64,000 nt of DNA from Njordibacter sp028825405 (GTDB taxonomy: Bacteria; Pseudomonadota; Gammaproteobacteria; Pseudomonadales; Balneatricaceae). Each line of letters begins with the position of its first letter. Position 1 is the stretch's first letter. The position numbers and the translations under genes were made by a program. This document shows positions 17,142-26,544 of the stretch, piece after piece. Location: NCBI RefSeq assembly GCF_047730065.1, contig NZ_CP159829.1, positions 1,984,001 to 2,048,000 on the forward strand, read 5' to 3'. A model generated the notes under the pieces. The model saw only the letters and a list, made by a program, of their open reading frames with translations, ran no database searches and was not told where the DNA came from.

Positions 17142-19907
17142 TTAGTTAACGCGTTCAATGCGTGAGGCACAGAATTTGAACTCTGGGATTTTTCCCACAG
17201 GATCAAGTGCTGCGTTGGTGAGCATATTTACCGCCGCTTCAGAGAAACAGAATGGAATGTAAATCACGCCAGCCGGGACATCAGCATCCTCACGGGCCAA
17301 TAATTCAATGCTGCCACGACGGGTAGAAACACGAATCATATCCCCTGCTTTAGCTCCAATCTTAGACAGTTCTTCACGACTCAAGGTCGCCACTGCTTCA
17401 GGCTCAAGGGCATCTAGTACAGTGGCTCTGCGAGTCATCGAGCCTGTATGCCAATGTTCTAGCTGACGGCCAGTCGTAAGGATGACTGGGTATTCGTCAT
17501 CAGGACGTTCATCAGGATCTATGATGTCTGCAGCAACAAACTTGCCGCGCCCACCTTCAATAGGGAAGCTATCGATAAACACGATATCGTTACCCGGATG
17601 ATCTTCAGCAGGACAAGGGTATGTTACTGAATGTTCCCTTTCTAGTCGCTCCCAAGTCAAGTTATTCAAACTTGGCATCGCTTGCTTCATTTCGGCAAAC
17701 ACATCTTTGGGATGAGTGTAAGTCCAATTTAGGCCCATACGGTTGGCCAATTCTTGAATAATCCACCAATCCTGACGTGCGTCACCAGGTGGGTTCACTG
17801 CTTGGCGACCCATTTGCACTGTACGGTTAGTGTTAGATGCCGTGCCGTCCTTTTCCGGCCATGCTGAAGCGGGTAAGACGACATCTGCATACATCGCCGT
17901 TTCGGTGACATACAAGTCTTGTACCACTAAGTGCTGAAGTTTAGCCAAGGCGCCACGGGCGTGGTGTAAGTCTGGATCAGACATGGCTGGGTTTTCCCCT
18001 TCCACATACATACCAGTGACAGAACCATCATGAACAGCGTCCATGGTTTCTACGACAGTTAAGCCTGGCTCATCAGAAAGTTCAGTGCCCCATAGGTCCT
18101 CAAACATGGCTTTAACACTGGCTACGTTAACCCCTTTGTAATCTGGGTACATCATCGGAATAAGACCCGCATCCGATGCACCCTGAACGTTATTTTGACC
18201 ACGAAGTGGATGCAAACCAGTCCCTTCACGGCCCATCTGGCCTGTCATTAACGCCACAGAGATCATAGCGCGGCAGTTGTCAGTGCCATGCACGTGCTGA
18301 GATACGCCCATGCCCCAGAAGATCATGGCGTTGTTAGCTGTAGCATATAAACGTGCCACTTCACGAATGAGGTCTGCATCTACACCACAAATGGGTGACA
18401 TTGCTTCGGGTGTGTAGCGCTTAACGTGCTCTTTCACCGCGTCAAAACCAGTCGTCATCGAGTCGATGTACTTTTGGTTGTACAGCTCTTCTGTAACGAT
18501 AACGTTCATAATAGCATTCCAGAAGCTTACGTCGCTTGCTGGTTGGCACTGAATCATGTGGCTGGCATATTTCTTCATTGCCAAACCACGTGGGTCTAAA
18601 ACAATAATCTTGGTGCCATTTTTTGCAGCTTGCTTAAAGAAAGTTGCAGCAACAGGGTGGTTGTTGGTTGGGTTAGCACCCGTAATCACCACCACGTCTG
18701 CGTGCTTCGCCTGCATGAAGGAGGCTGATACTGCACCAGATCCCAAGCCTTCCAACAATGCCATTACCGAGGAGGCGTGACATAAACGGGTACAGTGGTC
18801 TACGTTGTTGCTACCAAAACCAGTGCGTACCAACTTTTGAAACAAGTAAGCTTCTTCGTTAGAACCTTTAGCACTACCAAAACCTGCAAGGGCTTTTTTA
18901 CCTTGAGTATCACGAATTTTAACGAAGCCATTAGCGGCAAAGTCCAGAGCCTCTTCCCAGCTGGCTTCGCGAAAGTGCGTTAGCGGTTTGGCTGGATCAA
19001 AGTCATTATGAATACCTTTGCGTGCACCTTGAAGACGAATCAATGGTTTAGTGATGCGGTCACCGTGGTGAATATAGTCAGAACCAAAACGACCCTTTAC
19101 ACACAAACGATTCTGGTTAGCTGGGCCGTCTCGACCATCAACATAAACAATACGCTCGTCCTTTACGTGATAGGTTAACTGACAGCCTACACCACAATAC
19201 TGACATACACTGTCTACCTTACGGTCGTAATCTGCACTGTCACCCTTACCATCTTCACTGGTCACTGTAGATGGCATCAAGGCCCCAGTAGGACAAGCTT
19301 GTACACATTCGCCACAGTTAACACAGGTGGAATCACCCATAGGATCATCAAAATCAAATACAATTTTAGATTCAGCGCCACGATGAGCCATACCAATCAC
19401 ATCGTTGACCTGAACTTCACGGCAAGCCCGCACACACAAGTTACAGTTAATGCATGATTGTAAATTCACACGCATGGCTTTACTGCTGTTATCAGCACAC
19501 GGTTTTTCAGTTTCATCAAAGCGAGCTTGACTCGCATCAACTGCTAAGAGATCGGCCATGGCCCAAAAGTGTGAGCTTTTATCAGGTGATTCTTCACGAT
19601 CCGGCTGATCCGTGGCTAAAAGCTCCATGACCATTTTACGTGACGATTGTGCCCGCTCAGAATTGGCGCTGGTGATGACCATACCTTCACTGGGTGAGCG
19701 CAAGCAAGAAGCAGCGAGCACTCGTTCCCCTTCAATTTCGACCATGCAAGCACGACAGTTGCCGTCTGCTCGGTAGCCCGGTTCTGGCTTGTAGCAAAGG
19801 TGAGGAATGGTTTCACCATAACGCTGAGCGACTTGCCAAATGGTTTCGCCTTTTTTGGCGGTCACACTTTCACCGTCGAGGGTGAAACTAATAATATCTT
19901 GACTCAT
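17142..19907 (-). CDS. fdsA: Formate dehydrogenase, molybdenum (alpha) subunit
   Basis: 921 aa. The N-terminal 2Fe-2S domain (LCYKPEPGYRADGNCRAC at about 38-55, then AASCLR) is followed by two 4Fe-4S motifs (CINCNLCVRAC near 151 and CVNCGECVQACPTGAL near 195). The bis-MGD domain begins with CQYCGVGCQLTYHV. The metal ligand is Cys372 in VDHCTRLCHASS; there is no in-frame TGA, so this is the Cys and not the selenocysteine form. The enzyme oxidises formate to CO2 in the cytoplasm, passing electrons to the FdsGB-like partner and NAD (established for FdsABG). Its start overlaps the upstream gene by 4 nt. A separate FdsD gene is not seen downstream. Confidence 0.93.
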   Translation of the reverse strand: MSQDIISFTLDGESVTAKKGETIWQVAQRYGETIPHLCYKPEPGYRADGNCRACMVEIEGERVLAASCLRSPSEGMVITSANSERAQSSRKMVMELLATDQPDREESPDKSSHFWAMADLLAVDASQARFDETEKPCADNSSKAMRVNLQSCINCNLCVRACREVQVNDVIGMAHRGAESKIVFDFDDPMGDSTCVNCGECVQACPTGALMPSTVTSEDGKGDSADYDRKVDSVCQYCGVGCQLTYHVKDERIVYVDGRDGPANQNRLCVKGRFGSDYIHHGDRITKPLIRLQGARKGIHNDFDPAKPLTHFREASWEEALDFAANGFVKIRDTQGKKALAGFGSAKGSNEEAYLFQKLVRTGFGSNNVDHCTRLCHASSVMALLEGLGSGAVSASFMQAKHADVVVITGANPTNNHPVAATFFKQAAKNGTKIIVLDPRGLAMKKYASHMIQCQPASDVSFWNAIMNVIVTEELYNQKYIDSMTTGFDAVKEHVKRYTPEAMSPICGVDADLIREVARLYATANNAMIFWGMGVSQHVHGTDNCRAMISVALMTGQMGREGTGLHPLRGQNNVQGASDAGLIPMMYPDYKGVNVASVKAMFEDLWGTELSDEPGLTVVETMDAVHDGSVTGMYVEGENPAMSDPDLHHARGALAKLQHLVVQDLYVTETAMYADVVLPASAWPEKDGTASNTNRTVQMGRQAVNPPGDARQDWWIIQELANRMGLNWTYTHPKDVFAEMKQAMPSLNNLTWERLEREHSVTYPCPAEDHPGNDIVFIDSFPIEGGRGKFVAADIIDPDERPDDEYPVILTTGRQLEHWHTGSMTRRATVLDALEPEAVATLSREELSKIGAKAGDMIRVSTRRGSIELLAREDADVPAGVIYIPFCFSEAAVNMLTNAALDPVGKIPEFKFCASRIERVN

Positions 19908-21667
19908 TTTGTGTCTCCCGCAATGGCTACTGATTTTGCACTGGCAGCCAGATCAGTAGCGATCAAATTAGCGTCAAAATATTTAAATACGGTACTGATG
20001 GGGTTAGACGCTGCTTGGCCTAATCCACAAATGGAGGCATCGCACATGGCCTGGGTCAGTTCGGCCATTAAGGCTTGATCCCAATCTGGACGCTGAAGTA
20101 ATTTAACCATTTTTTCTGTACCCACACGACACGGCGTACATTGACCGCAGCTCTCATCCTCAAAGAACTTGAGTAAGTTCACTACCACATCGCGCATATT
20201 GTCATGGTCTGATAAAACCACCACTGCAGCAGACCCAATAAAGCAACCATATTTATTCAGCGTGCCAAAATCGAGTGGGATATCCGCCATACCTGCGGGC
20301 AATATGCCTCCTGAGGCACCTCCTGGAAGATAGCCTTTAAAGGTGTGACCATCCGCCATACCCCCACAATATTCTTCCATTAGTTCCTGCATGGTAATAC
20401 CTGCGGGGGCTAACTTAACTCCTGGGTTTTTAACCCTGCCAGACACAGAAAAGCTGCGCAAGCCCTGAGAACCGTTGCGGCCTTGGCTTGAGAACCACTC
20501 TGCACCCTTATCGACCAAGGTGCGAATCCAGAAAACCGTTTCAATATTATTTACAAGGGTGGGTCGGTTAAACAAACCGACCTGAGCCACAAAAGGTGGC
20601 CGATGACGAGGCATGCCAGGCTTACCTTCTAAGGACTCAATCATGGCTGACTCTTCACCACAGATATATGCACCCGCAGCGCGTCTTAAATGAATGCCAC
20701 CTGCAGGTGCTAGACCCGCAGCCTCGACTTTACCGATTTCAGCTTTTAATATTTCCAATGCTGCTGGGTACTCGTCACGCAGGTAGATATAAGCAGCTTC
20801 GGCTTCCACAGCCCAAGCACTGATTAACGCACCTTCGATAAAACGATGAGGGTCAGATTCTAAATACAAGCGGTCTTTGAATGTTCCCGGTTCACCTTCG
20901 TCACCATTAATCGCAAGGTAACGGGGCTTGGGTTCTTGGCGCACAAACTTCCATTTCATGTGCGTGGGGAAACCAGCACCACCCAGACCTTTAAGGTTGG
21001 CATCAGCCAATACCTTTTGGATATCTTCCCAACTATAATCACCCGCTAAACATTGCTTTAGCAAAGTGTAACCACCCTCTGCTACATAGGCATCGTAGGC
21101 TAGGTAGTCTGGAATCTCTGGGTGAAAATGTTTAGCTTGAATCGCAGCCACAACTTTAGCCGCATCAGCACGATCGACATGATAATGACCTACTTCAGCC
21201 ACTGGAGCGGTGTCGCAGCGACCCATGCATGGCGCGTTAACAATACGCACTTCAGTGGGATCTGTTCCAGCCTCTATGGCTGCCTTGAGTTGAACGGCAC
21301 CTGCAAGTTGACAACTGAGGCTGTCACAAACCCGCACAGTAACTGCAGGAGGCGGTAGTTCACCTTCTTTAACAATGTCAAAATGCGCATAAAAAGTGGC
21401 ACATTCATAGACTTCAGCCATAGGGATATTCATTTCGTGAGCCAAGGCTGCCAGATGTGCGGCAGACAAGTAACCAAAGTTATCTTGAATCAGATGTAAG
21501 TACTCAACCAGCATGTCACGTTTAATCGGTTGGTCACCCATTAATTGTCGCAGCTGCGCTAATGTGTCTAAATTAACTTGACGTCCACGCAGGTGAATAC
21601 GAGATTTATTTCGGCCAGCGCCTGGGTGCAAACGCACTACGTTGTCTTTGGTTGAATCAGCAGACAT
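19904..21667 (-). CDS. fdsB: Formate dehydrogenase NAD-reducing subunit, FdsG-FdsB (NuoE-NuoF) fusion
   Basis: 587 aa with two domains. Residues about 25-185 are NuoE/FdsG-like with the 2Fe-2S cysteines (CDSLSCQLAG and later CMGRCDTAPV). Residues about 200-587 are NuoF/FdsB-like: the FMN/NADH region LKGLGGAGFPTHMKWKF, GDEGEPGTFKDR, and the 4Fe-4S motif ESCGQCTPCRVGTEKM near 510 with a last Cys in CDASICGLGQ. In the related Cupriavidus and Rhodobacter systems FdsG and FdsB are separate chains; here they are one. The gene is first in the operon and overlaps fdsA by 4 nt. Electrons from formate would go to NAD+. Confidence 0.92.
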   Translation of the reverse strand: MSADSTKDNVVRLHPGAGRNKSRIHLRGRQVNLDTLAQLRQLMGDQPIKRDMLVEYLHLIQDNFGYLSAAHLAALAHEMNIPMAEVYECATFYAHFDIVKEGELPPPAVTVRVCDSLSCQLAGAVQLKAAIEAGTDPTEVRIVNAPCMGRCDTAPVAEVGHYHVDRADAAKVVAAIQAKHFHPEIPDYLAYDAYVAEGGYTLLKQCLAGDYSWEDIQKVLADANLKGLGGAGFPTHMKWKFVRQEPKPRYLAINGDEGEPGTFKDRLYLESDPHRFIEGALISAWAVEAEAAYIYLRDEYPAALEILKAEIGKVEAAGLAPAGGIHLRRAAGAYICGEESAMIESLEGKPGMPRHRPPFVAQVGLFNRPTLVNNIETVFWIRTLVDKGAEWFSSQGRNGSQGLRSFSVSGRVKNPGVKLAPAGITMQELMEEYCGGMADGHTFKGYLPGGASGGILPAGMADIPLDFGTLNKYGCFIGSAAVVVLSDHDNMRDVVVNLLKFFEDESCGQCTPCRVGTEKMVKLLQRPDWDQALMAELTQAMCDASICGLGQAASNPISTVFKYFDANLIATDLAASAKSVAIAGDTK

Positions 21668-22032
21668 GTTGTTCTCTGTTTTAACTTAAATTCGAGGTTC
21701 TATGCGCCGCAATGCGTTACAAAAATTCAGTTATTCCTGCGCCAGAACACTATGATATAACCGCTCCATTATCCAAGCGTTGGAAATCAGCGCATATCTG
21801 AAAACGACATTGCTGCGACACTAATGCCTCTTACACAAGTCTATCTCCATGAAATAATAGCATTTACAAAATGCTGATAACATGTCGCTGAAACTATTAC
21901 ATAATTTACTTCACCTATCGAAACCCATGTCGTAGTCCAAAGATTTTTCAGAGCAAGGCTTTCCAACTCATAAGCCTAGATTGCTAAATCTATTATCAAC
22001 AAAATACGGTATCCTACGGGCTTGTTTATTCA
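21668..22032. other. Divergent intergenic region, no gene seen
   Basis: A 365-bp stretch between the divergently transcribed formate dehydrogenase operon and the helicase gene. It must hold both promoters. I see no open frame with a ribosome site, no RNA gene and no convincing operator. Confidence 0.6.
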
Positions 22033-23304
22033 TTGAGTTATGCCACAGTGTCTTTTGTCGATTTACAGCTGGATAAAGAATTACTGCATGCCCTTGCAGA
22101 GCACGAATTTACCCAACCCACTGCGATCCAGCAGCAAGCTATTCCACCACTTTTAGAAGGTCATGATGTGCTGGCATCTGCGCCCACTGGCACGGGTAAA
22201 ACACTGGCGTTTGTTTTGCCTGCCTTGCAACACATTTTAGACACTCCAAGGCAAGAAGTGGGTACGCCCAAGGTACTTATTCTTAGCCCTACTCGCGAGC
22301 TAGCCCGTCAAACCTACGATCAAGTAGAGCAACTCGTGGCTCACAATCACCTAAAGAGTTGCCTCATTGTGGGTGGCGTACCCTTTGGCATGCAAAAGGC
22401 CATGGTGGCTGAAACCATTGATGTTTTAGTCGCAACGCCTGGCCGTTTAATAGAAATTGAAGAACACATGGCCTTGGATTTGTCTCAAGTGACTGTGTTT
22501 GTGATTGACGAAGCCGATCGCATGTTGGATTTAGGTTTTATACAAGCCATCCACCAAGTCTCAGACTTGCTGCCACTTGAGCGCCAAACGTCGATGTTCT
22601 CGGCCACGTTGGAAGGCGATAAAGTGCAGGCCTTTGCCCATGATTTATTAGCAGAGAGCGCCGTCCAGGTTGCTGTAGAAGCACCCCGCCATGTGGCTAA
22701 AAAAATTATCCAAGCAGTTTATCAAGCCGACAACGAACAGCACAAAGAACACCTACTTAAAGCCTTACTGCGGTTGCCAGAAGTAAAACAAGCCATTGTT
22801 TTTGTTAATAGTCGTAAGCAGGTAGACATCTGGCTTAAAGTCATACGCACGCTGGGTATACAGTGCACAGGTTTACATGGTGATCTGCGCCAAAGTGATC
22901 GAAACCAACAAATTAAAGACATGCGCCGCGGACGTACTAAGGTTTTAGTAGCTACAGATGTTATGTCTCGGGGTGTTGATTTACCAGGTCTAAGCCATGT
23001 GATTAACCTACACATGCCAGAAAAGGCAGACAGCTATGTGCACCGCGCGGGTCGCACAGGCCGTGATGGTGAGGCCGGCAGCGTCTGGTCTATCGTTGAT
23101 GCCATGGACTGGCCTAACCTTGGCCGCATTGAACGCTATATTGGCAATGACATTAGCCGCCAAATATTTCCTGGGTTCTCCCCTAAAAAAGAAGAACCTG
23201 CGGTATTGAAAAAAATTAAGGCTAAAAAACCAAAAGTTTCTAAATCAGATAAAGCCAAAGCTGACAAAGCGAAAGCTAAAAAAGCCAAAAATTTTAAAAA
23301 ATAG
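22033..23304 (+). CDS. srmB: DEAD-box ATP-dependent RNA helicase, SrmB-like
   Basis: 423 aa. All DEAD-box motifs are present: the Q motif FTQPTAIQQQAIPPLLEG near 27, motif I APTGTGKT near 54, PTRELA, TPGR, DEAD (VIDEADRMLDLGF), SAT (MFSATLEG), then VFVNSRK, ATDVMSRGVDLPG and HRAGRTGRDG. The spacing and sequence near the N-terminus (SASAPTGTGKT-like block, DLQLDKELLHAL) resemble SrmB, which helps assemble the 50S subunit (established in E. coli). The C-terminus is a Lys/Ala-rich basic tail. No ATG fits; the frame begins at TTG 22033, with an alternative GTG at 22048, so the exact start is uncertain. Confidence 0.88.
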   Translation: MSYATVSFVDLQLDKELLHALAEHEFTQPTAIQQQAIPPLLEGHDVLASAPTGTGKTLAFVLPALQHILDTPRQEVGTPKVLILSPTRELARQTYDQVEQLVAHNHLKSCLIVGGVPFGMQKAMVAETIDVLVATPGRLIEIEEHMALDLSQVTVFVIDEADRMLDLGFIQAIHQVSDLLPLERQTSMFSATLEGDKVQAFAHDLLAESAVQVAVEAPRHVAKKIIQAVYQADNEQHKEHLLKALLRLPEVKQAIVFVNSRKQVDIWLKVIRTLGIQCTGLHGDLRQSDRNQQIKDMRRGRTKVLVATDVMSRGVDLPGLSHVINLHMPEKADSYVHRAGRTGRDGEAGSVWSIVDAMDWPNLGRIERYIGNDISRQIFPGFSPKKEEPAVLKKIKAKKPKVSKSDKAKADKAKAKKAKNFKK

Positions 23305-23399
23305 TGACACCCTTTAACGACTTAGCGTGGTTTTAAGCCTACATAGGGTTAGGCCAAATATTCATTGCTTCACAAAGGCATTAAGTGATTTGGCTGTAT

Positions 23400-24515
23400 T
23401 TACTGGTCTTTTGTCTTCATGCTGGTGGACAGTTCAATGATTCGAGATTGTGAAGCCGCTTCTTGGGCGGCCATACCCATTTGAACAGCGATTAAACCAT
23501 CTTTTAGCGTCACTTCAGGCTTTTGGTTGCCCAGTACCACTTGCTGGAACTTTTGGTGTTGGTAGTAAGTAGATCCGTTATGATCACCAGCTTGCAGAAG
23601 CTTAGTGTCTACTGGTATCTCAAGAACTTTTGGGCCTTTGGGTGCTCTTGGACTCACAATAACCTTGGGGGTTGGAGATGGGCCAAGATGTGTAGGCCAA
23701 AAACGGCTTGGTCCTGGCACAAAACACTCCACCTTGCACTCCACTCCAACTGCTGAAATTTCCTCTTGATAGTTTGATCCTTCTGCAAACATACAAAGTT
23801 CCAGCATTGCTCGTGAGCCCGATGCAAAATCAACAATGACATAACCATTATCCCAAATATCAGGGGTGCGCCCATTATATTTTTCTTCTAAATGATTATT
23901 AGCTTGTCCAGCAGAAGCCATAATTCTTACTGGTTCAGACTTCATTATGAGGCGCATTAGATCGAAGAAATGACAACATTTTTCAACAAATGTACCCCCA
24001 GAATTTTCGTTGAACCTGTTCCAGTCATTAATCTTTTCTAAAAATGGAAACCGATGCTCTTTAATGGTCAGAAGCTTTACCCCACCTGATAAGGCATTTG
24101 CCTGGCTTATCAGCTTTGCAACAGGGGGCATATAACGATATTCCATAGCCACCCAAATTGGCTTAGGGTAGTTTTTACTCAACTCTTGTATGAGCGTGGC
24201 ATCAGATGGATTGGTTATTAAAGGTTTTTCTACCAAAATAGGTAATGGATTAAGTGAGGCTATTAGCTTTAATTGCTGGGCATGCAAAAAATTAGGACTC
24301 ACAATAACCAGACAATCAAGATCTTTTCGCCCTAGCAATGCTTCTATTGATGGCTCAAATTCAGCTTCAGGGGCCAGTTTTTTTGCGATAGTTGCCATAC
24401 TAGGATCGGGTTCGAAAATTGCAGCGATACGGGTGTTCTCAAGCAGTTTAATATTCTTGATGTGCTCCTGACCCATCATGCCACACCCGATCATGCCATA
24501 GTTTAAAACCGTCAC
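23400..24515 (-). CDS. Gfo/Idh/MocA-family protein (oxidoreductase or NAD-dependent glycosidase)
   Basis: 371 aa. The Rossmann motif is GMIGCGMMGQEHIKNI at about 7-22, and the NAD-binding EKP motif is ILVEKPLITN near residue 93. The C-terminal alpha/beta domain has EHRFPFLEKINDWNRF followed by SGGTFVEKCCHFFDL. Proteins of this superfamily include NAD-dependent sugar dehydrogenases and NAD-dependent glycosidases, among them GH188 sulfoquinovosidases (established). Its neighbours (GntR gene 16 bp upstream, and divergent SsuD-like monooxygenase, reductases and TRAP transporter) make a sulfoquinovosidase role worth testing. Family is certain; the reaction is inferred from context only. Confidence 0.8.
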   Translation of the reverse strand: MTVLNYGMIGCGMMGQEHIKNIKLLENTRIAAIFEPDPSMATIAKKLAPEAEFEPSIEALLGRKDLDCLVIVSPNFLHAQQLKLIASLNPLPILVEKPLITNPSDATLIQELSKNYPKPIWVAMEYRYMPPVAKLISQANALSGGVKLLTIKEHRFPFLEKINDWNRFNENSGGTFVEKCCHFFDLMRLIMKSEPVRIMASAGQANNHLEEKYNGRTPDIWDNGYVIVDFASGSRAMLELCMFAEGSNYQEEISAVGVECKVECFVPGPSRFWPTHLGPSPTPKVIVSPRAPKGPKVLEIPVDTKLLQAGDHNGSTYYQHQKFQQVVLGNQKPEVTLKDGLIAVQMGMAAQEAASQSRIIELSTSMKTKDQ

Positions 24516-24531
24516 GAAAAATACCTCTTTA

Positions 24532-25287
24532 TTATTTTATGCGCGCGACATAACGCGCCACCCAGGGGTTAAACCAAGTCATTGAATATTCAGCAAGCAT
24601 ATTATTTTGATCATAGCTTTGGCGCTCGATATATCCCCATACTTTATGTTCGTTATTAAAATGAATCGCTGTTGGGTCTTTGGCAAAGGCAGTGGGTGTC
24701 CAATCTGGCATTTGATTGATGCTCACTTGATCTTCTGCACTAGTGATCCAGAATTTGAGATTTTCACGATAAAACAAATATAAAGAGTCGGACAAATCTT
24801 CCACACTCACGTGTCTATTTTTAGGCGCATCTATCCATATCTCCTCAATCGCACTATCAATTGAATTCAGCTGCCTTAATCTTCTTATTCTAAATCCGTC
24901 GGCAGCAGTTCCAAATTGAGGACCCAATGCTGGAAAATGTTTAGCTTTGTTCAGCCTTTCAACGGATAAAACTTGAGCCGTTGGCAGACCTCCTCCTTTG
25001 ATTAACTCTAAGCGGAAGAAACTGTATATTGTATCAATGTGTTGAGACTGCTTAGGTTTACGCACATAATTTCCAGAACCTTGCACACGTTCCAAAAGGC
25101 CTTTTTGTGTTAGCTCCATTAATGCCTTACGCAAGGTGCCAACGGCTACCCCAAGCTCGTCTGCCATCAAACGTTCAGAGGCCAAGCGTGATCCGTCAGC
25201 CAATATCCCAGCTTGAATTTCACGCGCTAACATTTCACTAATTTCAACATGCAATGGTAGTCGATTTTTGGATAATGCAGATTTCAT
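24532..25287 (-). CDS. GntR-family transcriptional regulator (HutC/UTRA type)
   Basis: 251 aa from the ATG at 25287. The frame extends to a GTG at 25335, but the extension has no family resemblance. The winged helix-turn-helix is at about 5-75 (LHVEISEMLAREIQAG, LADGSRLASERLMADELGV, GTLRKALMELTQKGLLERV, GSGNYV). The C-terminal part is UTRA-like, with IRRLRQL and IEEIWIDAP, suggesting a small-molecule ligand. It is cotranscribed with the downstream Gfo/Idh gene and divergent from the monooxygenase operon, so it probably controls both. The ligand is unknown. Confidence 0.85.
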   Translation of the reverse strand: MKSALSKNRLPLHVEISEMLAREIQAGILADGSRLASERLMADELGVAVGTLRKALMELTQKGLLERVQGSGNYVRKPKQSQHIDTIYSFFRLELIKGGGLPTAQVLSVERLNKAKHFPALGPQFGTAADGFRIRRLRQLNSIDSAIEEIWIDAPKNRHVSVEDLSDSLYLFYRENLKFWITSAEDQVSINQMPDWTPTAFAKDPTAIHFNNEHKVWGYIERQSYDQNNMLAEYSMTWFNPWVARYVARIK

Positions 25288-25335
25288 ATGCTGTGAGATT
25301 TTGTTAATTGATGCACTATTGATATATTGATACAC

Positions 25336-25351
25336 AATTGTTATAGTAATT
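25336..25351. promoter_or_regulatory. Candidate GntR operator
   Basis: The imperfect palindrome AATT-N2-TATA-N2-AATT (12 of 16 positions symmetric) lies in the 99-bp region between the divergent GntR and monooxygenase starts. The position suits autoregulation and control of both operons. Assignment rests on position and symmetry only. Confidence 0.3.
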
Positions 25352-25386
25352 TAAATCACTCAATTAATCAATGGAAGAAAGCTAAC

Positions 25387-26544
25387 TTGTCTATTGTCCC
25401 TATAAGATCAGAACACACTACTGCAGCAGAGATTGCATGGTTCGCACCTTTATGTTCGGATGATTACCATCATTTGGGAGTGCCTGAAGGCAGCTTGCGT
25501 TCTTCATGGGAAAACACCTCAAACATTATTCAAACGGCGGACAAACTAGGCTATAGAAACATTTTATGCCCCTCCTCGTACCAAGTTGGGCAAGACACAC
25601 TTACATTTGTGGCAGGTAATGCTCCTCTTACTGATAATATCAACATATTAGCCGCTGTAAGGTGCGGTGAAATGCACCCTATTATGCTTGCGCGCACCAT
25701 CGCCACGCTTGATCATATGATGAAGGGACGCTTAACTGTTAATATTATTTCTTCAGATTTTCCGGGCCAAAAAGAAGACAGTGCATTTCGTTATCAACGC
25801 TCACGCGAAGTTGTAGAAATTTTAAAACAAGCCTGGACGCAGGATGAGATTAACTTCCAAGGGGAGATTTATAATTTTGAAAACCTACCAGCAGGCCCTG
25901 CTAAACCTTATCAGCAAAATGGTGGGCCCTTGCTGTATTTTGGCGGTTACTCACCGTCTGCATTAGATTTATGTGGCGAACATTGTGATGTCTATTTAAT
26001 GTGGCCGGAAAAACAAGAAGCTCTGGCAGAGCGTATGAAAGCTGTTAATGAGTGCGCGCGAAGTTATGGACGTGTCTTAGATTATGGACTGCGCGTGCAT
26101 ATGATTGTTCGAGATACCGAAGCCGAGGCAAAAGAATACGCAAGAGAGCTAGTTTCCAAACTCGATGATGAGCAGGGTAAACTCATTCGTGAAAGGGCAT
26201 TAGATTCAATCTCTTTAGGGGTTTCGCACCAAACAAAAAACCGCGAACTGGCTGATTTGGAAGGTTATATAGAGCCCCATTTATGGACAGGGATTGGACG
26301 TGCACGTTCAGGTTGTGGTGCGGCCTTGGTTGGTTCGACAGATCAGATTTTAACGCAGATTGAAAAGTACAAAAAAATGGGTATTCGGGCATTTATATTT
26401 TCAGGTTATCCGCACCTTGCAGAGTGTGAAATATTTGGCAAAAAAGTTCTCCCACACCTTGAAACATGTTCACTGCCTCAATTGCAAGGCCGGGTTCCCA
26501 CCTCTATACCACACACGCCATTAGGCATAGGAGAAAGACGTTAA
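25387..26544 (+). CDS. SsuD-like FMNH2-dependent monooxygenase (LLM class)
   Basis: 385 aa from a TTG at 25387 with GGAAG 9 bp upstream. An in-frame ATG at 25327 lies inside the divergent control region and is less likely. The protein follows SsuD throughout: WFAPLCSDDYHHLG at the start, ILAAVRCGEMHPIMLARTIA, GPLLYFGGYSPSA, and near the end LWTGIGRARSGCGAALVGS with the Arg that SsuD needs for catalysis, then FIFSGYPHL. SsuD and the related sulfoquinovose monooxygenase SmoC use FMNH2 and O2 to cut C-S bonds of alkanesulfonates, giving an aldehyde and sulfite (established). A flavin reductase and an aldo/keto reductase follow in the same operon. Substrate is inferred from the neighbours. Confidence 0.85.
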   Translation: MSIVPIRSEHTTAAEIAWFAPLCSDDYHHLGVPEGSLRSSWENTSNIIQTADKLGYRNILCPSSYQVGQDTLTFVAGNAPLTDNINILAAVRCGEMHPIMLARTIATLDHMMKGRLTVNIISSDFPGQKEDSAFRYQRSREVVEILKQAWTQDEINFQGEIYNFENLPAGPAKPYQQNGGPLLYFGGYSPSALDLCGEHCDVYLMWPEKQEALAERMKAVNECARSYGRVLDYGLRVHMIVRDTEAEAKEYARELVSKLDDEQGKLIRERALDSISLGVSHQTKNRELADLEGYIEPHLWTGIGRARSGCGAALVGSTDQILTQIEKYKKMGIRAFIFSGYPHLAECEIFGKKVLPHLETCSLPQLQGRVPTSIPHTPLGIGERR

